Counted from the first letter of the stretch, positions 1 through 7,193 are shown. The stretch: DNA of 7,193 nt from Porphyromonas sp. (GCA_003640335.1 RBKG01000177.1:1-7193); one strand, 5' to 3'. A program made the numbers and translations. The notes: generated by a model not told the origin, from the letters alone.

Positions 1-53
1 TCAATAGCAGGCATTGTTTTGAGCTCTTTTCCTTCAAAATGACTTAATTATAG

Positions 54-61
54 TATCTTTG
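54..61 (+). promoter_or_regulatory. Bacteroidota-type -7 promoter box for the acyl-CoA synthetase-pyrKD cluster
   Basis: TATCTTTG matches exactly the TAnnTTTG -7 element known for the primary sigma factor of Bacteroidota. The usual -33 TTTG would start about 26 bases upstream; there the sequence reads TTTTC (27-31), only a partial match. Transcription would begin near 67-69, leaving an untranslated leader of about 16-18 bases before the ATG at 85. The leader has a 10-base palindrome, GATAATTATC (69-78), and no Shine-Dalgarno sequence. The -7 match is direct observation; promoter activity is inferred. Confidence 0.6.
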
Positions 62-84
62 ATAAGTAGATAATTATCCATACA

Positions 85-1905
85 ATGAATAAACAACTAT
101 ATCACTTAGCTGAATACCCCCACCGCTTACGCAAGAAATTTGGCTCTAAGCGTATTATTCGCTACCAAAAGAAAGATAATGGTCCTTGGTATAATCTAAA
201 TGGTGAAGAGTTTTCCGAACGATGCCTACTAGCAGCTAAAGCTCTTGTAGCCGAAAACATTAAAGAAGGAGAACGTGTAGGGTTCTATACCCAAAACTCC
301 GTTGATGCTCTATCTAGCGAAATCGGTCTATTTATGGTGCGTGGTACTTCTGTGCCCCTCTATGCGACGAGTTCGCCTGACCAAGTAGAGTTTATTCTGC
401 GAGATGCGGGTATTGAGGTTCTTTTTGTATGGGAACAATATCAATATAATAATGCTTGGGAAGTACAGAAGCGCACGGGCTTGCTCCGTCGTATTATTGT
501 ACTTGAGCCTAATGTATTACTCCACCCCGAAGATACAATATCACTCAAATACGAGGAATTTATCCGCAGAGGCGACTCCAAACCTCATGAGCATATCGCC
601 AATACACGCTCATCACAAGCTCTTCCTGATGATATAGCTGTGATTATTTATACCTCCGGCACATCAGGAAGAAGCAAAGGAGTAGCTCTAAAACATAAGC
701 AATTCATGATGCAGGTACAGACTCATGCTGACCTGTTAACCAATCTATCAAGCAAAGATGTTAGTATGAGCTTCTTGCCTCAGAGCCATATCTTTGAGAA
801 AATTTGGGTTTACTATTGCTTGTTCATTGGCTCTACAGTAGCTATCCTAACTAATCCTAAAACCATACAAACAGCTCTTGTGGACATACACCCCACGATG
901 ATGTGCAATGTTCCTCGTTTCTGGGAAAAGGTTTATGGCGGTGTCCAAGATAAAATCAAAAGCATGCCCCCTACTCTTCAGAAGATTATGCGACACGCCA
1001 TAAAGGTCGGCGAAGAGTATCGACTAAACTATAAAAATCAAGGCAAACGAGCACCTCTATATCTTAAACTTCTATACAAGCTCTATAAGGTAACCCTCTT
1101 TGCCAAGCTTAAAAAGGTTCTAGGTATACAACGTGGGAAATTCTTCCCCGTAGCTGGTGCTGCACTCTCTCCCGAAATCAATCGTTTCCTGCAGAGCGTG
1201 TCTATTCCTATTTGCTGTGGCTATGGCTTGAGCGAAAGTACGGCTACTGTTTGTTGCTACCCCGACAAACACTTCGATATTAACTCTGTCGGTACAGTCC
1301 TTGACCACGTCCAAGTACGCATTGACCCTGAAACAAACGAAATACAGCTCAAGGGGCCTACCATCATAACAGAGTACTACAACAATCCCGAAGCCAACAA
1401 AGAATCATTTACGGAAGATGGCTATTTCCGCACAGGTGATGCGGGTCGATTAGAAGGGAAAACGCTCTATTTTACAGAACGTATTAAAGACCTCTTCAAA
1501 ACAGCTAATGGTAAGTACGTTGCGCCTCAAATGATAGAAGGACTCCTTATGCTAGACCCTATCTTTGAGCAAGTAGCCGTTATTGGTGATGGTTATAAAT
1601 TTATTTCGGCTCTTATCTTTCCTAACTGGGATATTCTCAAGAAAGAAGCCCACGCTAGAGGTTTGAATACTGAGCGTAGCACCGCTGAACTTGCCCAAGA
1701 CCATGAGATACGCAGACTTCTGCATGCTCATATCGAGCAAGCTCAAGTTTCTATCGCCAACTACGAGATGATTAAACGCTTTACCATCTTAGCCGAGCCC
1801 TTCTCTATGGAAAATGGAGAACTTACGCCGACTCTCAAGATTAAGCGTAATGTGGTGTACAAGCACTACGCACAAGCTATCTCTGACATGTACGCAGACT
1901 CATAA
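85..1905 (+). CDS. Long-chain acyl-CoA synthetase (AMP-forming, FAA1-type)
   Basis: This 606-residue ANL-superfamily enzyme should activate a free fatty acid with ATP to an acyl-adenylate and then transfer it to coenzyme A. The family signatures are present in order: the phosphate-binding loop YTSGTSGRSKG (189-199), the adenine-binding GYGLSES (379-385), FRTGD (448-452) with the ribose-contacting aspartate, the hinge region RIKDLFKTANGKYVAP (466-481), and the C-terminal TPTLKIKR (581-588), whose K585 aligns with the catalytic lysine. Length is normal for the long-chain, eukaryotic-like branch (COG1022 type), and no frameshift is visible. There is no signal peptide or clear transmembrane segment, so it is probably cytosolic or membrane-associated. 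The ATG lies just after a -7 promoter box and lacks a Shine-Dalgarno site. pyrK follows after 20 bases, suggesting co-transcription. Chain-length preference cannot be read from the sequence. Confidence 0.93.
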   Translation: MNKQLYHLAEYPHRLRKKFGSKRIIRYQKKDNGPWYNLNGEEFSERCLLAAKALVAENIKEGERVGFYTQNSVDALSSEIGLFMVRGTSVPLYATSSPDQVEFILRDAGIEVLFVWEQYQYNNAWEVQKRTGLLRRIIVLEPNVLLHPEDTISLKYEEFIRRGDSKPHEHIANTRSSQALPDDIAVIIYTSGTSGRSKGVALKHKQFMMQVQTHADLLTNLSSKDVSMSFLPQSHIFEKIWVYYCLFIGSTVAILTNPKTIQTALVDIHPTMMCNVPRFWEKVYGGVQDKIKSMPPTLQKIMRHAIKVGEEYRLNYKNQGKRAPLYLKLLYKLYKVTLFAKLKKVLGIQRGKFFPVAGAALSPEINRFLQSVSIPICCGYGLSESTATVCCYPDKHFDINSVGTVLDHVQVRIDPETNEIQLKGPTIITEYYNNPEANKESFTEDGYFRTGDAGRLEGKTLYFTERIKDLFKTANGKYVAPQMIEGLLMLDPIFEQVAVIGDGYKFISALIFPNWDILKKEAHARGLNTERSTAELAQDHEIRRLLHAHIEQAQVSIANYEMIKRFTILAEPFSMENGELTPTLKIKRNVVYKHYAQAISDMYADS

Positions 1906-1925
1906 AAACTAGACATAATAGCTTT

Positions 1926-2705
1926 ATGACCAATCAGAAAGAAGTACAGACTCTTCGCATTAGCTACAATCAAGCTCTTAATGCTAACAACTATCTCTTG
2001 AAACTGCACCCTCGTGAAGAGGGCAAAACGCTCCCTCGCTTACAAGCGGGTCAGTTCGTTCAAATCCTTCCTCCTAGCGGTCGCACATTGCTCCGCAGAC
2101 CAATCTCTGTATGTCATTACATCGAGGAGACAAACGAACTTTGGCTACTCATCGCAGCTGTTGGGCGAGGCACTAGAGCCATTACGGAACTAGCGGTAGG
2201 AGATAGCCTAGACGTCATTCTTCCATTGGGGAATACATTCGATACTACGAATAGCCGTCGCCCTCTACTCGTTGGTGGCGGTGTGGGGATAGCTCCCATG
2301 CTCGCTCTAGCTCACAAGTTTAATGAGCAGGGAATAAAACCCGACATTCTCTTAGGTGGTCGTAGTGCCGAATACATTCTACTACTTCCCGAATTTGAAG
2401 CCCTTGGGCAAGTTCATATAACCACTAATGATGGTACTCTTGGCGTTCAAGGGTTCGTGACCAATCACCCTTGTATCCAAACGGAGGATTACGACTCTAT
2501 CTACACCTGTGGACCTAGAGCAATGATGAAGTCTGTCGCTCTCCTTGCCGAGCAACGTGGTATCAACTGCGAAGTATCTATGGAGAATATGATGGCTTGC
2601 GGAATAGGTGCTTGCTTATGTTGCGTAGAAGACATACACGAGCATGGCAATGTATGTGTATGTACAGAAGGACCTGTCTTTAATAGCAAAGTAATCAAAT
2701 GGTAA
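1926..2705 (+). CDS. pyrK: Dihydroorotate dehydrogenase 1B, electron-transfer subunit PyrK
   Basis: This 259-residue iron-sulfur flavoprotein passes electrons from the PyrD subunit to NAD+ in the fourth step of pyrimidine synthesis. A ferredoxin-reductase-like FAD domain comes first, with RRPIS (57-61) as the FAD motif. An NAD-binding domain follows, with the glycine-rich [10 protein letters not shown] (116-125) and TCGPRAMM (194-201). The C-terminal [2Fe-2S] site has ligands C225, C230 and C233 (CX4CX2C) and C246 in CTEGPVF, the spacing typical of PyrK. Two further cysteines, C232 and C244, sit beside the ligands. The length is normal. The gene starts 20 bases after the acyl-CoA synthetase stop, has no Shine-Dalgarno sequence, and its last 7 bases overlap pyrD. 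The partner gene next door makes PyrK a much better call than a generic ferredoxin-NAD reductase. Confidence 0.95.
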   Translation: MTNQKEVQTLRISYNQALNANNYLLKLHPREEGKTLPRLQAGQFVQILPPSGRTLLRRPISVCHYIEETNELWLLIAAVGRGTRAITELAVGDSLDVILPLGNTFDTTNSRRPLLVGGGVGIAPMLALAHKFNEQGIKPDILLGGRSAEYILLLPEFEALGQVHITTNDGTLGVQGFVTNHPCIQTEDYDSIYTCGPRAMMKSVALLAEQRGINCEVSMENMMACGIGACLCCVEDIHEHGNVCVCTEGPVFNSKVIKW

Positions 2706-3610
2706 ACACGGCAATACAAATAGGCGGCATTACGCTCAAAAATCCCGTTATGACTGCCTCTGGCACTTACGGCTATGGACTAGAATACTCAGACTTCATT
2801 GACTTGTCTAAGCTCGGAGGCATTGTAGTTAAGGGGACAACGCTCAATCCTCGTCAAGGTAATCCCTACCCACGTATGGCAGAGACGCCTAGTGGTATGC
2901 TCAATGCCGTTGGGTTACAGAATAAGGGTGTCGAATACTTCTGTTCGGAAATCTATCCAAGCATCAAAGACATTGACACGCACATGATTGTCAATGTTAG
3001 CGGTTCGACCGTCGAAGACTATATGGCTACTGCCGAGCGCATAGCTGAATTAGATAAAATCCCTGCGATAGAGCTAAACATCTCATGCCCGAACGTCAAA
3101 GAAGGCGGTATGGCTTTTGGCGTTACTTGTGCAGGAGCAGCCGAAGTGGTGCGTGCCGTGCGCAAGGTCTATCCTAAGACACTTATCGTCAAGTTATCTC
3201 CTAATGTTACAGACATTACAGAGATAGCACGCGCAGTAGAGGCCGAAGGCGCAGACTCTATCTCTATGATTAACACCCTACTAGGTATGGCTATTGATGT
3301 GAAGAGTCGTAAGCCCATTCTATCGACAGTTACGGGCGGATTATCAGGGCCTGCGGTTAAGCCAGTTGCCTTGCGTATGGTTTGGCAAACGGCTAAGGTC
3401 GTTTCTATCCCTATCATCGGTATGGGCGGAATAAGTTCGTGCGAAGATGCGATAGAGTTTCTTCTAGCAGGTGCAAGTGCCGTACAAGTGGGAACATATA
3501 ACTTCGTAGACCCTACTATTACGACTAAGATTGCATCAGGTATCGAAGACTACCTTGTACAGAACAATATGACCGATGTATCCCAGCTTATAGGAGGACT
3601 TATCCTATAA
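2699..3610 (+). CDS. pyrD: Dihydroorotate dehydrogenase 1B, catalytic subunit PyrD
   Basis: This 303-residue FMN enzyme oxidises dihydroorotate to orotate in the cytosol. Its sequence is a complete (beta/alpha)8 barrel of class 1 type. The N-terminal [14 protein letters not shown] (14-27) and VKGTT (44-48) contact FMN, and MLNAVGLQN (67-75) belongs to the substrate site. [11 protein letters not shown] (127-137) contains C130, the catalytic base that separates class 1 from the serine-using class 2 enzymes. VKLSPNV (164-170), [10 protein letters not shown] (213-222), GMGGISS (241-247) and VQVGT (262-266) complete the FMN and phosphate sites. An adjacent pyrK indicates type 1B, which uses NAD+ rather than fumarate (1A). 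The ATG lies inside the end of pyrK (overlap ATGGTAA), so translation is probably coupled. The nearest upstream bases show no Shine-Dalgarno motif. Confidence 0.96.
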   Translation: MVNTAIQIGGITLKNPVMTASGTYGYGLEYSDFIDLSKLGGIVVKGTTLNPRQGNPYPRMAETPSGMLNAVGLQNKGVEYFCSEIYPSIKDIDTHMIVNVSGSTVEDYMATAERIAELDKIPAIELNISCPNVKEGGMAFGVTCAGAAEVVRAVRKVYPKTLIVKLSPNVTDITEIARAVEAEGADSISMINTLLGMAIDVKSRKPILSTVTGGLSGPAVKPVALRMVWQTAKVVSIPIIGMGGISSCEDAIEFLLAGASAVQVGTYNFVDPTITTKIASGIEDYLVQNNMTDVSQLIGGLIL

Positions 3611-3634
3611 ACACAAGAGTGATGCACAGTCTAA

Positions 3635-3662
3635 TTGCAAGAAAAATTTCTAATATCCTTTG
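3635..3662 (+). promoter_or_regulatory. Weak candidate promoter before the tricorn gene
   Basis: The 66-base gap between pyrD and the tricorn start holds TATCCTTTG (3654-3662), which resembles the Bacteroidota TAnnTTTG box but has one extra base in the spacer. A TTG (3635-3637) lies upstream, closer than the usual -33 spacing. Initiation here would leave only a few bases before the ATG at 3677. No terminator hairpin is visible after pyrD, so read-through from the upstream operon is equally possible. Confidence 0.22.
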
Positions 3663-3676
3663 ATATAAATAAGTAT

Positions 3677-6600
3677 ATGAAGAATAAACTTTTACTATGC
3701 TTAAGCATAGCATTTACAGCAAACAGCCTTTTGGCGGCAGAAGATAATCCCCTTTGGATGAGATATCCGAGCATATCTCCCGATGGAACACAGATAGCAT
3801 TCTGTTACAAGGGCGATATTTACAAGGTAAGCAGTTCAGGTGGGCAAGCCGTAAGACTTACAACTCATTCGGCTTATGACTATATGCCTGTATGGAGCCC
3901 TGACGGCAAAAACATAGCCTTCGCTAGCGACCGCAATGGTATGGGCATGAACCTATATATGATGAGTAGTGACGGCGGCGAAGCGAAATTACTTACTCAG
4001 CATACTGGTGCTAAGACACCTTATTCTTTCTCGCCCGATGGCAAGTATGTGTACTTCAAAGCGCACATACAAGACGATGCTAAGAGCACACTATACCCTG
4101 CATCGGTATTCACAGAGCTATATCGCGTATCAACTAAAGGCGGAAGACCTGAGAGAATAATGGGTATGCCTGCCGAATGGGCTGTACCAAGCAATGACGG
4201 CACAAAAATTCTTTATCAGAATGTCAAAGGTTACGAGAATGAGTGGCGCAAGCATCATACTTCATCTGTAACTCGTGATATTCTTGAGTATGACCTCAAG
4301 ACAGGTACATACCGCTTTGTGATTAAGCATGATGGCGAAGACAGAAATCCTGTATATAGTTCTGATGGGAAGAGCATCTACTTCCTTAGCGAACGCGAAG
4401 GGCATTCGATGAATGTGTACCAAGCTGACCTTAATGGAAACAATGTCAAAGCCCTAACTAGCTTTAAAGGTGAACCCGTACGCTTCCTGAGCATCAGCAA
4501 GAATGGAACTATGGCCTTCGGTTATGCTGGCGAGCTTTATACCCTCAATGCGAAGGGCAAGCCCAATAAGTTAAAAGTGAGCATTGTCCACGACAATAAC
4601 GAACCCGACATGCTCAAGCTAAACTTCCGCTCGGGCATGAATTCCGTTGCTATTGACCCTAGTGGCAAGCAGTTTGCATTTACTCAGAGAGGTGAGGTCT
4701 TTGTAACTAGTTCGGACTATACTACGACCAAGCGCATTACCAATACGCCAGCAGCCGAACAAGGGGTAACATTCTCTTCCAACGGTAAAGAACTCGTATA
4801 TGCTAGCCGTCGCAATCAGAAGTGGGACCTCTACAAAGCTACGATGGCTTCTAAGGAAGACCCTAACTTTGCGAATGCACTTGCTATCAAAGAAGAGCTC
4901 CTAATTCCTAGTCATAAGGGCGAAAAGAGTCACCCTCAGTACTCGCCAGATGGTAAGGAAATTGCCTTTGTGCTAGACCGCAAGAAGCTAGCTGTATATA
5001 ATGTAGCAGACAAGAGTGTACGCGTAATCGTAGATGTTCCTAACCTAACGACATTCGCTGGCGGACTTGTGTATCAGTGGTCTCCTGATAGTAAGTGGAT
5101 AGCCTTCGAATATGTGGCACGCAGGCACGCGCCTTATAGCGATATTGGCATCGTAAGCAAAGACGGAGGCGAAGTCCACAACATCACCAATAGCGGATAC
5201 TTCTCACATAGCCCTCGTTGGTCACACGATGGCAATGCCCTCATATTTACTACTGATAGATATGGTATGCGCAATCACGCTTCTTGGGGTTCACTCTCTG
5301 ACGTCATGATGGTCTTCATGAATAGAGCTGCACTTGAGAAACATCGCATGACTGAAGAAGAGGTTGAACTTGCTGAGGCTAAAGCTAAGGAACAGAAAAC
5401 TAACGAAGACAGCGCAAGCAAGAAGAGCAACACGAAGGACACGAGCAAGAAGGATAGCACAGACACTAAGACTAAGGCTATTAAAATCGAATGGGACAAC
5501 ATCGAAGACCGCATCATTCGCCTAACTCCTAACTCTGCGGATATAAGTTCTTCTATCCTCAGTCCTGACGGCAAGAAGCTCTATTACTTTGCTGCTTACG
5601 AAGGTCAGCATGATTTGTGGAGCGTTGATTTGAAGAAGAAGACAGTCAAGCAAATCAATAAAACAAATAGCTCTTCCCCTAGCCTAGTTAGTGATGCTAA
5701 GGGCGATAATATCTTCGTCGTGGGTAGTTCATGCTACAAGTTCGATACCAAGGCAGAGAGCTTTAAGCCACTATCATTCTCGGCTGAGATGAAGTACAGC
5801 CCACTCGCTGAGCGTGAAGCTATGTATAATGAAGTTGTACGCGAAGAAGCTCTACGCTTCTACAACAAGAATATGCACGGCGTTAATTGGACTAACCTAA
5901 CAGACTATTATCGTCGCTATCTCCCTTATATCAGCAATAACTACGACTTCGCTGAGTTCCTTAGCGAATTACTAGGAGAGCTCAACGTATCTCACACTGG
6001 AGGTCGTTATCGCTCACACGCTGGAGCAAGCGAACCGACAGCTAGTTTAGGTCTTTTCTACAATGACCAAACGGGTAAAGACGGACTCCTTGTTACCGAA
6101 GTTATCAGCGGTGGTCCTTTTGACAGCTCTACAAGCAAACTACGCAAGGGCGATGTGATTACGGCTATCAATGGCGAAAAAATCCTTGCCGGCAAAGATT
6201 ATCATCATTTGCTAGCTGGTCTTGCAGGTAAGACTACGCTCGTAACCTACACCTCCGAAGGCAAGGAGATTTCAGAGCGCATCAAGCCTATCAGTATGGG
6301 GCGTGAAGCTGACCTCCTCGAAGCTCGTTGGGTTAAGCAACGTGCCGAAATGGTAGATAAGCTCTCTAATGGTCAGCTCGGTTACGTACATATCCCATCT
6401 ATGGGCGATGATTCGTTCCGCAATATATATAGCGAAATTATGGGTCGCTACTATGACCGTAAGGGTATTGTCATTGACATCCGCAATAATGGTGGAGGAC
6501 GTTTGCACGAAGACATCGAAGTATTCTTTACCGGAAAGAAGTATCTCGAGCAAGAGGTACGCGGAGAAGATTACTGCGAAATGCCTAGCCGCAGATGGAA

Positions 6601-6931
6601 CCATCCTTCGATTATGCTGGTGAATGAGAATGATTACTCTAATGCTCACGGCACACCTTGGGTTTATCAGACACAGGGTATTGGTAAGGTCGTTGGTATG
6701 CCTGTACCGGGTACAATGACTAGTGTAAACTGGGTTACGCTACAAGACCCTAGCCTTGTCTATGGTATTCCTGCCGTTGGCTACCGCACTAAGGACGGTA
6801 AGTACCTTGAGAACCTTGAGCTTAAGCCTGATGTGCAGGTAGAGCTTAAGCCTGAGCAGGCTCTTAATGGTGAAGACAGTCAGCTAGCAGCAGCTGTACG
6901 AGAGCTTCTCAAGCAATTAGGGCTAAAGTAA
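3677..6931 (+). CDS. Exported tricorn-like serine protease (peptidase family S41)
   Basis: This 1084-residue protein has the full tricorn architecture. Residues 1-21 form a signal peptide (MKNK, a hydrophobic stretch, then LLAA before E22), so it probably acts in the periplasm. Six PD40-type blade motifs (near 34, 74, 119, 172, 228, 274) fit the six-bladed propeller. Seven more (near 327, 367, 423, 469, 516, 629, 672) fit the seven-bladed one. A charged, lysine-rich insert (about 556-605) interrupts the second propeller. The C1 helical region (about 705-785) ends in VSHTGG with S772 and H773. A PDZ domain spans about 788-870, and the C2 core follows. NENDYS gives S988 and LENLELKPD gives E1045, matching tricorn S965 and E1023, so the catalytic tetrad is complete. 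Known tricorns cut peptides into short oligopeptides. The open frame extends upstream to a TTG at 3635, but that start would put 14 residues, including charged ones, before the signal peptide, so the ATG at 3677 is preferred. Confidence 0.9.
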   Translation: MKNKLLLCLSIAFTANSLLAAEDNPLWMRYPSISPDGTQIAFCYKGDIYKVSSSGGQAVRLTTHSAYDYMPVWSPDGKNIAFASDRNGMGMNLYMMSSDGGEAKLLTQHTGAKTPYSFSPDGKYVYFKAHIQDDAKSTLYPASVFTELYRVSTKGGRPERIMGMPAEWAVPSNDGTKILYQNVKGYENEWRKHHTSSVTRDILEYDLKTGTYRFVIKHDGEDRNPVYSSDGKSIYFLSEREGHSMNVYQADLNGNNVKALTSFKGEPVRFLSISKNGTMAFGYAGELYTLNAKGKPNKLKVSIVHDNNEPDMLKLNFRSGMNSVAIDPSGKQFAFTQRGEVFVTSSDYTTTKRITNTPAAEQGVTFSSNGKELVYASRRNQKWDLYKATMASKEDPNFANALAIKEELLIPSHKGEKSHPQYSPDGKEIAFVLDRKKLAVYNVADKSVRVIVDVPNLTTFAGGLVYQWSPDSKWIAFEYVARRHAPYSDIGIVSKDGGEVHNITNSGYFSHSPRWSHDGNALIFTTDRYGMRNHASWGSLSDVMMVFMNRAALEKHRMTEEEVELAEAKAKEQKTNEDSASKKSNTKDTSKKDSTDTKTKAIKIEWDNIEDRIIRLTPNSADISSSILSPDGKKLYYFAAYEGQHDLWSVDLKKKTVKQINKTNSSSPSLVSDAKGDNIFVVGSSCYKFDTKAESFKPLSFSAEMKYSPLAEREAMYNEVVREEALRFYNKNMHGVNWTNLTDYYRRYLPYISNNYDFAEFLSELLGELNVSHTGGRYRSHAGASEPTASLGLFYNDQTGKDGLLVTEVISGGPFDSSTSKLRKGDVITAINGEKILAGKDYHHLLAGLAGKTTLVTYTSEGKEISERIKPISMGREADLLEARWVKQRAEMVDKLSNGQLGYVHIPSMGDDSFRNIYSEIMGRYYDRKGIVIDIRNNGGGRLHEDIEVFFTGKKYLEQEVRGEDYCEMPSRRWNHPSIMLVNENDYSNAHGTPWVYQTQGIGKVVGMPVPGTMTSVNWVTLQDPSLVYGIPAVGYRTKDGKYLENLELKPDVQVELKPEQALNGEDSQLAAAVRELLKQLGLK
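3695..3710. repeat. Perfect 16-bp palindrome in the signal-peptide coding region
   Basis: CTATGCTTAAGCATAG equals its own reverse complement over all 16 bases. It begins 18 bases after the tricorn ATG and covers codons 7 to the first base of codon 12. As RNA it could form a 6-bp stem with a TTAA loop near the ribosome entry region; as DNA it is a possible site for a dimeric regulator. Neither role is shown, and coincidence is possible. Confidence 0.5.
6818..6855 (+). repeat. Short direct repeat within the tricorn C-terminus
   Basis: GAGCTTAAGCCTGA occurs at 6818-6831 and again at 6842-6855, offset by 24 bases (8 codons) in the same frame. It encodes ELKPD (1048-1052) and ELKPE (1056-1060), directly after the catalytic glutamate E1045. 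The first copy carries the conserved PD of the S41 family. It may be a small in-frame duplication, but convergence by codon choice cannot be excluded. Confidence 0.45.
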
Positions 6932-6955
6932 TTCGAGCTGATATAATTTAAATAG

Positions 6956-7000
6956 TAATCCCCCTTCTCTCACAGCTGAAGAGAAGGGGGATTATTTTTT
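6956..7000 (+). terminator. Rho-independent terminator between convergent tricorn and fluC genes
   Basis: The arms 6956-6970 and 6980-6994 form a perfect 15-bp stem containing a run of five C-G pairs, with a 9-base loop (CACAGCTGA). Six T residues (6995-7000) follow on the plus strand, as expected for intrinsic termination of the tricorn transcript, whose stop is 24 bases upstream. Read from the other strand, the same hairpin follows the fluC stop by 4 bases but is followed only by a poor T-tract (ACTATTT), so termination of fluC there is plausible but weaker. Confidence 0.92.
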
Positions 7001-7193
7001 AGAGTGAGGTTCCTACATAAAAGCCTAAAAGGACTGCCCCAAGTCCTAGCAGCAAACTAAGAAGAATATAAATGCTTGCCCACAGATATTGAGCCGAAGA
7101 CAGCAAAGACAAAACTTCTTTAGAGAAGGTCGAGAATGTCGTAAAGCCTCCGCAAAAGCCAACCATAGCAAATAGAGCCCACGAGGAACCACT
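6999..7193 (-). CDS. fluC: Fluoride channel FluC/CrcB, C-terminal part (cut by the window edge)
   Basis: The minus strand encodes the last 64 residues of a small membrane protein; the start lies beyond the right edge. The visible part opens with a segment containing GFCGGFTTFSTFSKE, the hallmark of the FluC (CrcB) fluoride-channel family. It includes the TTFSTF phenylalanines (two Phe three residues apart) that line the fluoride path, and the break in the third helix linked to the structural sodium ion. A final hydrophobic helix (YLWASIYILLSLLLGLGAVL) runs nearly to the C-terminus. FluC proteins work as dual-topology dimers in the inner membrane and let toxic fluoride leave the cell. The gene converges on the tricorn gene, and its TAA overlaps the T-tract of the shared terminator. 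A fluoride riboswitch, if present, would lie outside the window. Confidence 0.93.
   Translation of the reverse strand, partial: SGSSWALFAMVGFCGGFTTFSTFSKEVLSLLSSAQYLWASIYILLSLLLGLGAVLLGFYVGTSL

Noticed and set aside
1..14. Possible start of a divergent minus-strand gene (ATG at 14-12, reading MPAI then off the edge)
   Set aside because: Under five codons are visible, and no TAnnTTTG box is found upstream on the minus strand. An AAGGA lies about 15 bases from the ATG, too far for a normal ribosome site. It cannot be told from chance.
1..48. Tail of an upstream plus-strand gene
   Set aside because: Two plus-strand frames are open from base 1 to stops ending at 42 and 48, but such short stretches show no recognisable protein features.
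3611..3676. Terminator between pyrD and the tricorn gene
   Set aside because: Only a tiny AGAAA/TTTCT inverted match is present, with no GC-rich stem or following T-tract.
3680..3700. Lipoprotein signal in the tricorn N-terminus (LLLC at residues 5-8)
   Set aside because: The cysteine follows only three hydrophobic residues after K4, and the preceding residues do not fit a lipobox. A normal secretory signal peptide running to about residue 21 fits better.
5275..5574. 99-codon minus-strand open frame with a long hydrophobic Leu/Val/Ser stretch
   Set aside because: It is the antisense of the lysine- and glutamate-rich tricorn insert, whose AAG and GAA codons read as CTT and TTC on the other strand, giving a false membrane-like segment.
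6272..6649. 125-codon minus-strand open frame inside the tricorn gene
   Set aside because: It lies opposite the S41 catalytic core, has no recognisable domain, and is best explained as a shadow of the real coding frame.

Overview
The window looks like an ordinary chromosomal stretch from a Bacteroidota bacterium, probably Bacteroidales. Three things point that way. A TAnnTTTG-type -7 promoter box lies upstream of the first gene. None of the four complete genes has a Shine-Dalgarno sequence before its start. The gene families also fit: an FAA1-type acyl-CoA synthetase, a class 1B dihydroorotate dehydrogenase pair and an exported tricorn-type protease. The phylum is an inference from these features, and the genus cannot be fixed from the sequence alone.

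Layout: bases 1-84 are a short leader with a promoter. A plus-strand cluster follows: a long-chain acyl-CoA synthetase (85-1905), then pyrK (1926-2705) after a 20-base gap, then pyrD (2699-3610), which overlaps pyrK by 7 bases. The close packing suggests one transcript. After 66 bases comes a large tricorn-like S41 protease (3677-6931). Its likely start is the ATG at 3677, because this places a signal peptide at the N-terminus. A strong 15-bp hairpin terminator (6956-7000) closes the plus-strand genes. The minus-strand gene on its other side is the C-terminal part of fluC/crcB, a fluoride channel, which runs off the right edge. No gene-free stretch exceeds 300 bases.

Function: PyrK and PyrD together form the NAD-linked dihydroorotate dehydrogenase of pyrimidine synthesis. 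The acyl-CoA synthetase activates fatty acids, and its link to pyrimidine synthesis is not obvious. The tricorn homologue is probably a periplasmic peptidase that degrades oligopeptides, which would suit an amino-acid or peptide-using lifestyle (inference). FluC exports fluoride.

I found no convincing new system. The points most worth a second look are the perfect 16-bp palindrome just inside the tricorn gene, the acyl-CoA synthetase-pyrK-pyrD linkage, the exported tricorn with its full catalytic tetrad, and the compact convergent terminator that overlaps the fluC stop codon.
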